64,000 nucleotides of DNA from Bombardia bombarda (lineage: Eukaryota > Ascomycota > Sordariomycetes > Sordariales > Lasiosphaeriaceae), in NCBI GenBank assembly GCA_030512295.1, contig JAULSR010000007.1:372001-436000 (forward strand), given 5' to 3'. Positions 57,822 to 64,000 of this stretch are shown here, in pieces. Position 1 is the stretch's first letter. Every line of letters starts with the position of its first letter. A program made the translations under genes and the position numbers. The notes below the pieces were generated by a model. The model saw nothing but the letters and a program-made list of their open reading frames with translations, had not been told where the DNA came from and did not search any database.

Positions 57822-59655
57822 ATGTCTGACGCTAGCAAGTCACCAGTCTTGCCGGAGGTGCTTGACCAACTCGGCCACGTCCTTGCTCTGCTCATTTTTG
57901 CCTGTCTACTCTACAACGCATGGCTTGTTATTTACCGACTCTACTTTTCTCCCTTGGCCGGATTCCCTGGCTCAAGACTGGCAGCTGCGTCGAGCTGGTA
58001 TGAGTTCTATTATGACTACTGGCTAGACGGCCAGTACATCTTTGAGATTGAACGAATGCACAAGAAATACGGCCCCATCATTCGCATCAACCCGGAGGAG
58101 CTCTCGATTCACGACCCAGACTTCTACAATGAGCTCTATGTGACTGAGAGTAAACGCCGGACGAACGCCTACGACATCTTCTGCAAGGGCATTGACTTTG
58201 ACGGCTCACACCTACTGACCACGGACCACGACTTGCATCGGAAGCGTAGAAAGCCACTGGAGCCCTTTTTCTCCCGCATGGGCATCTCGCGCCTGCAGCC
58301 CATGCTTGCCGAGGTGGCCTTGCACCTCGAGACGCGCATTCGAGACCTCGAGGGAGCCAACAAGGTCATCCGGCTGGACCACGCCTTCTCGGCCTTTTCG
58401 GGCGACATCATCGGACGTATCTGCCTCAACAGTAACGGTAAGACTGGTGATCGCTTCCTCGACGACCCGAACTTTGCACCCGAGTGGTACCATGTCATCC
58501 ACGCCATTGTGCGGTCTATACCGCTATTCACCGGGTTCCCGTGGCTGGTACAGGTGCTCAGCTTGATACCAGAACGCCTTCTCCTCTGGGCATACCCACG
58601 GGGGCAAATGTTCAATATCTTCAAGGACGTGAGTAAGCCCCTCCGCTGGATCCAAGAGACATCAGTCAGCACTGTGGCGGTAAGATGTTGACGAACAAAC
58701 AACGATTACATGTGCAGAGAGCAAAACAGCACATCCGACGAGCCATGAAGTCAGTAACCCGAGAGCAAAAGATTGATACCCGCGACCAAGAGCAAGAACA
58801 TGATGACACGTCCTCGCTCTTCCACCATATCGTCAACAGCGACATGCCTGAGTCCGAGAGGTCTGAAGAGCGGCTTGCCAAGGAAGCTCAGGTGCTCCTC
58901 GGTGGAGGCACCGCCAGTACGGCCCGCACCATCGGCTTTGCCTCCTTCTACATCTTATCTCGACCAGAGACGCGGTCCAGATTGGAAGCAGAGCTTCGCC
59001 AGACCATGTCTGGCTGGCCAACACAGGTACCAACATGGGCCGAGCTTGACAAGTTACCGTTTTTGCAAGCCATCATCAAGGAATCGTTGCGGTCAGTGCT
59101 CCCACCACCGCTTTTGGTCAGGGTCATGATTAACTGTAAACATCTACAGACTCAGTTACGGCGTCATGCATCGCCTCCCTCGTGTCTCCCCTGATGTGCC
59201 TATTCAGTATGGAAATTACACCATCCCACCTGGCGCCCCTGTAGGCATGTCAGCATATCTGATGCATTCGGACCCGGCCGTGTTCCCGTCGCCCGGCGAA
59301 TTCATCCCGGAGCGGTGGATTGGAGACGGGCTTGGCAACATCGGCGGGGCTGCGGCCATGAACAAGAGCTACGTACCCTTCTGCAGGGGCTCGAGAAACT
59401 GTCTTGGAATGAAGTGAGCAGTGTTCTTTTTCTTTATCTACCAACGTAGGTGTGTTGTTGACTTCGTGTTGCTAATCTCAACGCTACAGCCTAGCAATGG
59501 CCGAAATGAGCTTGATTCTGGCTGTCTTGTTCCGACCCAACGGACCTCGGTTCGAGCTATTTGAGACGGACGAGACCGACATCAAGCAGGCACATGATTT
59601 TCTCATTCCGCTGCCCAAAATCACGACAAAGGGTGTCAGGGCCCTGATTCGCTAG
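57822..59655 (+). CDS. Cytochrome P450 monooxygenase (cluster P450 1)
   Basis: Four exons (57822-58628, 58718-59091, 59150-59413, 59490-59655) give 536 residues. An N-terminal membrane anchor (LGHVLALLIFACLLYNAWLVIYRL, given here as ALLIFACLLYNAWLVI) is followed by the proline hinge AGFPGSRLAAAS. The oxygen-binding helix reads LLGGGTASTARTIGF, the K-helix ESLR (E391-R394) is completed across an intron, then FIPERW, and the haem loop FCRGSRNCLG with C478. All P450 hallmarks are intact. The ATG at 57822 is chosen because it places the anchor at the N-terminus; an in-frame ATG exists at 57711. Directly divergent from the terpene cyclase, it is likely the first oxidase acting on the hydrocarbon. 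It resembles the fungal trichodiene-oxygenase-like group, a loose assignment. Confidence 0.91.
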
Positions 59656-61139
59656 CAAGCTCGCAGTGAAGGATAGGTGTGAGCCTGGCTATTTTACTAC
59701 TGTGTAGTCTGTTAACACAACATTCCTGATTGCATAACCTCACCAAGCCAAATGCTATTGGATTGTTTTGAAAAAAATAAGTTGGCCACATCGCTTGGGC
59801 GATTGGTCCTGAGATAGGTACCTACCCAGTTAACTCACGGTCGCTCATGTCTCCCAAAAGTGACCGGGGTCTCTCTGACCCTTGCGTAGCCTGTGCCGCC
59901 CCCTTTTAAGCGGGCAGGTATCCGTTCAGCTGATGCAACTAAATGGTGTTGGAAAAGAACGTCGATCTGTGTGTGCAGTGGTTGTGTGCAGTGGTTTCGC
60001 ATGTAATCTAGGTAGGCGGCGGCTGTGTGAGAGCCAGGGATAAGCCGGGTCTACATTTGGGACGATGGTGCGTAGGTGACATGGCAGCAGGTCTTCAGTA
60101 GGTACCTACCTAGGTAGGTAAGTAGGGCTCGTAGGTGTGTATGTTGCCTCAATGCCACTGGACACGATAAGAATGAAAAATGATCTTTGGTTGCTGTGCC
60201 GCCGGTCATCACATTTCTAACGAATCAATTATGAGACTGGTTACACAGCCTGACACCTTGACCATCAGGAAGTCTCGACGGGTGCATGCAGCGTCAAGTC
60301 ATCATGCACACAGACTATCAGCATCATGCACAGACTATCAGCACGGGAACTAGAGAACCCGACAGCCTGCCTTAAGCTTGCTCTCTACACAGTACGGTCG
60401 GTACCTATAGTGTGCTAAGGTACAGATACTGATATTAGCTACCTACCACACTGTGTAGGTACTGTGCAGGCAGACCTGCCGTCAAGTTGGCTTTCAGGTT
60501 ACCTACCTGCACAGAGAGTGGGGCTGTTTGCCACTGCAGAGCCAGGCTCCAGAATACCGCTTCACATTACAGTCTTTCCGGTCTCCAAATTCGTATTAAC
60601 CCTAAATTTGATGCAGGATGGAGCGCCGTATGCAGTTGGACATGCATGTTGGTTTTGTGAGCATTGGGACTGTCCCATACCAGCACGGTGCCATCGAGAG
60701 CTAGTTTGCAGCTGTCCTTATCATGTATATGCAAACCTCCTGATGCCCAAGACATTGTGGGCTGAGGTGCCGATCATTCCCATCATAGGCATCAAGGCAT
60801 TGTCAGCTTGAAGCAATGTACTGGCGCAGTTCAGTGAAATCAATTGTATTGTTAGGCAAGAGTGGGAGTCCTTTTTCACTCGCGTTACACGGACTTGGTG
60901 CAACTTCTTATTCAGGCAGGTCAGAATGGCACACATGTATTGAGCAGCCACATGAACATGGTGCTTAGGGAAGAGGTTTGTATGCTGCAAAAGCAGGAAC
61001 CTTGCAGGAGCTTTGGTCTAGAAAGCTATGAATGAGGTTATTTACATCCACACCAGACGGCCTAGAATAGATGGGTGCGCTGGCCTTGTTGCCAACCCCT
61101 CTCAGTCGACCCTTGTTAACATCCTGGCCGAATTTTTGG
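59656..61139. other. Spacer between the two P450 genes, rich in TAGGTACC-type motifs
   Basis: About 1.5 kb forming the 3' regions of both convergent P450 genes. No gene is recognised. It has a concentration of short palindromic motifs built from TAGGTA/TACCTA, the longest at 60098-60120, and direct repeats such as ATCATGCACAGACTATCAGC-like units around 60300-60345. Confidence 0.5.
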
Positions 61140-62699
61140 TCAACATTTGCTAGCCGATAATCTCTCCTCGCAATTATCCGATCTGAGCCTCAATCCTACA
61201 TTGATGGGTCGTTTCTCTACCAGCAGAAACGTTCTCAGATCCTCCCAGTTCAACCACTTTGCTTTGTTCTTGGGCGCCTCGAAGTCAAAGCTCCACAGCA
61301 GCCGGGCCAAGATGAGACGCATCTCTGCCCACGCCAGATGCTGGCCCATGCATGAACGCGCACCTAAACTGAATGCTTGCATTGCCTCGCGCCTATCGCT
61401 GAAAAAGGGTGATTCCTCATCAGTAGCTGCTTCAGAGAGCCAACGCTCAGGAAGGAAAGAGTCGGCATGACGGAAGAGCGCTGGGTCGCGATTCATTGCA
61501 TAAGCCTGAATCGAAACTGGTGTTCCTCCGGGAAGTGAAACGCCACAGATTGTGGCTCCCCCGGGAGGGACCACCCGCGGAAGAACCCACGGAATAGGGG
61601 TACACAGCCTGAGTCCCTCAGACAGGACGGCATTGAGGTAGGGGAGGTTGCGCAACGAGTCGAGCGTCATATCACTTTCGTTCCCGCTCTTGAATCTCCG
61701 GCGAACTTCATTTGTCAGTCGTTGGAGCTGATCGGGATGCTGGATGAGATAGTTCATTGTGCCACTCAACACTGTCGCCGTCGTCTCGCTGCCAGCCGTC
61801 GTGAGAACCATGAAGGTAACATTGATCTCGTCAATGGGCAGTTCCTCTCCGGCTTTGATGACGTGCGACATGATATCGGGTCGATCCATTTCATAGTTGA
61901 GGCGTCGATGGACCTTGTCGACGATTTGTTGGAAGTGGTCCTGCTGCATTTTCTTGAGAGAGGGCGGGATACACTTCATCAAGATATACTCAATAGCCGG
62001 GTAGAAGCGTGTCGCGGAGACGAAGGCTGCTGCCTTGACGCTGTTGAACAACAGGGCAATCCATGGGTGGAAGCGAGAGTTTTGGAGGCAGTCGAACGGC
62101 TCACCAAAGCCGAGATCCCCAAAGATGTCAAAGGTAGTAAAGTTGAACCAGGGCCCAATGTCCATCTCGGCGCGAGAGGATGGCTGGGCCAGGACTGTTT
62201 CTCGAAGCCGATCGGCGAGGAGGCTGACATAGCGCTGTATGAACGGCTCTTGGCCCTTCAGAGCCCGCGGTGTGAATCCCGGTGCGAGGGCTCTGCGGAT
62301 GCGGGCATGTTCATCGGGATCAATGGCAGAGATCAGGGACATGGGCATCCCGGGTCCGCGCCTCCACCATATGGGATCTTTGAGAAACTGGCCCTGTGGA
62401 GGGCGGAAAATATCGTCCCATGCCTCTGGTTGAGCAAATGTGACCTCATTCGGCGCAATGCGCAAAACGGGACCGTATTGGCGATGCAGCTTTTGGATGT
62501 CGTGGACGATGGTTCCTTGCAGAAGCGACCGAACAAACGGAAGTCGCGTGGCCGACCAGATGCGGGGACCAGGGATGCTGGAAAGAGAATGGAAGTAAAT
62601 GTTGTATATGGCTCGAAGAAATGGGTAAGAAGCCAGGAGCAGCAGCAGAACAGTGCTCAACGGACTGGACAGTCCCAAGGATTTCTCTTGAGTTTCCAT
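61140..62699 (-). CDS. Cytochrome P450 monooxygenase (cluster P450 2)
   Basis: 519 residues in a single exon, unlike its four-exon neighbour. The order is an N-terminal anchor (TVLLLLLASYPFLRAIYNIY), hinge SIPGPRIWSATRLPF, I-helix VLTTAGSETTATVLSG with the canonical AGSETT, K-helix EGLR, FLPERW and haem loop FSLGARSCMGQHLAWAEMR with C450. The profile is close to the CYP65/TRI11 (isotrichodermin hydroxylase) type common in terpenoid and polyketide clusters. It is probably a later oxidation step of the same pathway. Transcribed toward P450 1. Confidence 0.93.
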   Translation of the reverse strand: METQEKSLGLSSPLSTVLLLLLASYPFLRAIYNIYFHSLSSIPGPRIWSATRLPFVRSLLQGTIVHDIQKLHRQYGPVLRIAPNEVTFAQPEAWDDIFRPPQGQFLKDPIWWRRGPGMPMSLISAIDPDEHARIRRALAPGFTPRALKGQEPFIQRYVSLLADRLRETVLAQPSSRAEMDIGPWFNFTTFDIFGDLGFGEPFDCLQNSRFHPWIALLFNSVKAAAFVSATRFYPAIEYILMKCIPPSLKKMQQDHFQQIVDKVHRRLNYEMDRPDIMSHVIKAGEELPIDEINVTFMVLTTAGSETTATVLSGTMNYLIQHPDQLQRLTNEVRRRFKSGNESDMTLDSLRNLPYLNAVLSEGLRLCTPIPWVLPRVVPPGGATICGVSLPGGTPVSIQAYAMNRDPALFRHADSFLPERWLSEAATDEESPFFSDRREAMQAFSLGARSCMGQHLAWAEMRLILARLLWSFDFEAPKNKAKWLNWEDLRTFLLVEKRPINVGLRLRSDNCEERLSASKC

Positions 62700-63282
62700 A
62701 ACTAAGGTAAGATAGATAGGTTGCAGGTGTATTGTCGATGCAGTTTCGTGGGGTTTTGGCAGGCGTTGGAATTGGAAGGGACGAAGCAGGGCACTGGGAG
62801 TTTAGGTAACATTACGTAGGTAGGTAGTAACTTAGCTCTTGCGCGGGGCATAAATAAATGGCGGGACGCAAAGTCAGGCGCCATAGGGCAAATCTTAGGT
62901 AGTGACCTAGGTAGACAGGTACCTGTTAATACCTTCAATGTGCAGTCCAGTCACTTTATTTGGGCGCGTATCCCGTAGAACTTATCGCACCCAAAGAGGG
63001 GGGCGCTTTTTTTGCTGCCTACTTGTGTAACCCAACCTCTACTGGATTGGGCCACAATCGCCTCACAGGTGCAGGTCAGGTAAATGGGCCGTCTTGAGTG
63101 CCTCTGTGTTCTGTGTTAGCACTCGACGCCCCTGGCGGGCATAGGAGATCGGCCGGTCGACTGCTTATAATTCTCCATTATCCTCCATTTTCATCAATTA
63201 CTCTTTTCCATCTCAAATCCCATGTCAGCTTGGATCAGCCCACCCTGCTTGGGCAATCTTCTTCCAACCTCACCTAAACAAA
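62700..63282. promoter_or_regulatory. Divergent promoter region between P450 2 and the PTH11-like gene
   Basis: 583 bp between divergent genes. TAGGTA-like repeats lie at 62814-62830 and 62895-62930, and GCTTATAAT near 63162 could act as a TATA element for the rightward gene. Nothing more can be assigned. Confidence 0.35.
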
Positions 63283-64000
63283 ATGTCTTCCAAATGGGCT
63301 GGTCCTGGAGTGATTCCTCCTCCGCCAGGGGTGACACCCAACTTTGTCAATCCGCCAAACCAGCTGCAGGGAGCAATCGAACTTCAGACAGTGTGCCTCA
63401 CTGTCGTGACAGCCGCTGTAGGAATGCGTCTCTACACGCGGCTGTACATTACCAGGACTAAAATGGGCTTGGATGACGGTTCGTCCCTCCTTTTCGGTGT
63501 TTATCGACCAAGCAAGTAGCTAATAAAAGGACGTGCATCATTGCTAGCCTTTTGTATTCTTTCTTACGTATGTTCCATCCAATCTCTTGTCCTCATGCCG
63601 CAAAGCCCGAGGCTAACAAATGACCACAGCTTTTAACGGTAACATTCTCTGGAATGACACTCACGTGTACGTCCCTCGACTACTAGGACTGGATCCAGTC
63701 ATCATACTGCACCAAGAACTCATATGCATAAACAGGCTACACACTCGGGATCGGCCGTCACCTCTGGGACGTGGACTTAAGATTATTCACGACCACGTTC
63801 AGGGTAGGTACCATTTTCGTTAAGATAAGGACCTAACTGTTAATCAATGGTCCTGCTGCAGCTTTTTACCATATCTCAGTACATTTACCTCCTACTGAGC
63901 CTCTCCATCAAACTCACATTCCTCGTCTTTTACTACCGCATCTTTTCTGTTCCATCCTCCCGGTACAGGCTCGCGCTCCATAGCGTCATTGCCTTCGTCG
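63283..64000 (+). CDS. PTH11/rhodopsin-domain integral membrane protein, N-terminal part (runs off the window)
   Basis: Exon 1 (63283-63478) encodes PPPPGVTPNFVNPPNQLQGA, then a membrane helix and VGMRLYTRLYITRTKMGLDD, the usual N-terminus of fungal rhodopsin-domain proteins. Later exons show LGIGRHLWDVDLRLF around 63740-63800 and, after an acceptor near 63861, TISQYIYLLLSLSIKLTFLV and FYYRIFSV, helices of the same family. Exon borders between 63479 and 63740 are unclear and include a possible 20-bp micro-exon at 63548-63567. Members are seven-helix-like surface proteins of mostly unknown function, sometimes found at the edges of metabolite clusters. Incomplete at the right edge. Confidence 0.72.

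Noticed and set aside
61722..62705. 327-residue plus frame opposite the second P450
   Set aside because: It is antisense to a complete P450 with AGSETT, EGLR and haem motifs.

Overview
The window looks like chromosomal DNA of a filamentous ascomycete (Pezizomycotina, probably a Sordariomycete; this placement is inferred from gene style, not proven). The reasons are short spliceosomal introns of 50-150 bp in many genes, fungal-type secondary-metabolism enzymes, a PDR-type ABC transporter relic, and a large AT-rich block with the mark of repeat-induced point mutation (RIP): C-to-T and G-to-A decay, CAA/CAG codons turned into stops, and the surviving C and G mostly in CpG.

Layout. (1) 1-4.3 kb: one intact NRPS-like A-T-TE synthetase, then an empty flank. 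(2) 4.36-28.6 kb: a RIP-degraded nest of transposons framed by a 76/77-bp direct repeat. It holds a pogo/Fot1-like transposase tail, an internally deleted Ty3/Gypsy element (A, +), a second Gypsy element (B, -) split by a Ty1/Copia element (C, +), a further Copia element (D, -), pieces of a third LTR family, and several solo LTRs. Target-site duplications and comparison between copies give the order of insertion. Two 220-bp solo LTRs have escaped RIP. (3) 28.6-37 kb: a relic ABC transporter, an NTF2-like protein, a single-pass membrane protein, a secreted M28 aminopeptidase and a relic AAA+ ATPase. (4) 37-41.5 kb: no gene recognised. (5) 41.5-47.5 kb: a bZIP factor, an RluA-type pseudouridine synthase and a 4HBT-like protein. 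(6) 47.7-50.2 kb: two adjacent relics, a Zn2Cys6 transcription factor and a beta-lactamase-like protein. (7) 51.5-64 kb: MFS transporter, short-chain dehydrogenase, class I terpene cyclase, two cytochromes P450 and, at the edge, the start of a PTH11/rhodopsin-domain membrane protein.

Region 7 reads as a compact terpenoid biosynthetic cluster: the cyclase makes the hydrocarbon skeleton, the two P450s and the dehydrogenase oxidise it, and the MFS protein could export it. The cyclase resembles the cyclase half of fungal chimeric prenyltransferase-terpene synthases but stands alone, so it would need a prenyl diphosphate made elsewhere. The NRPS-like enzyme is 50 kb away across the transposon island and is more likely an independent locus. 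Relic genes cluster on both sides of the repeat-rich zone, as in an accessory or subtelomere-like compartment.
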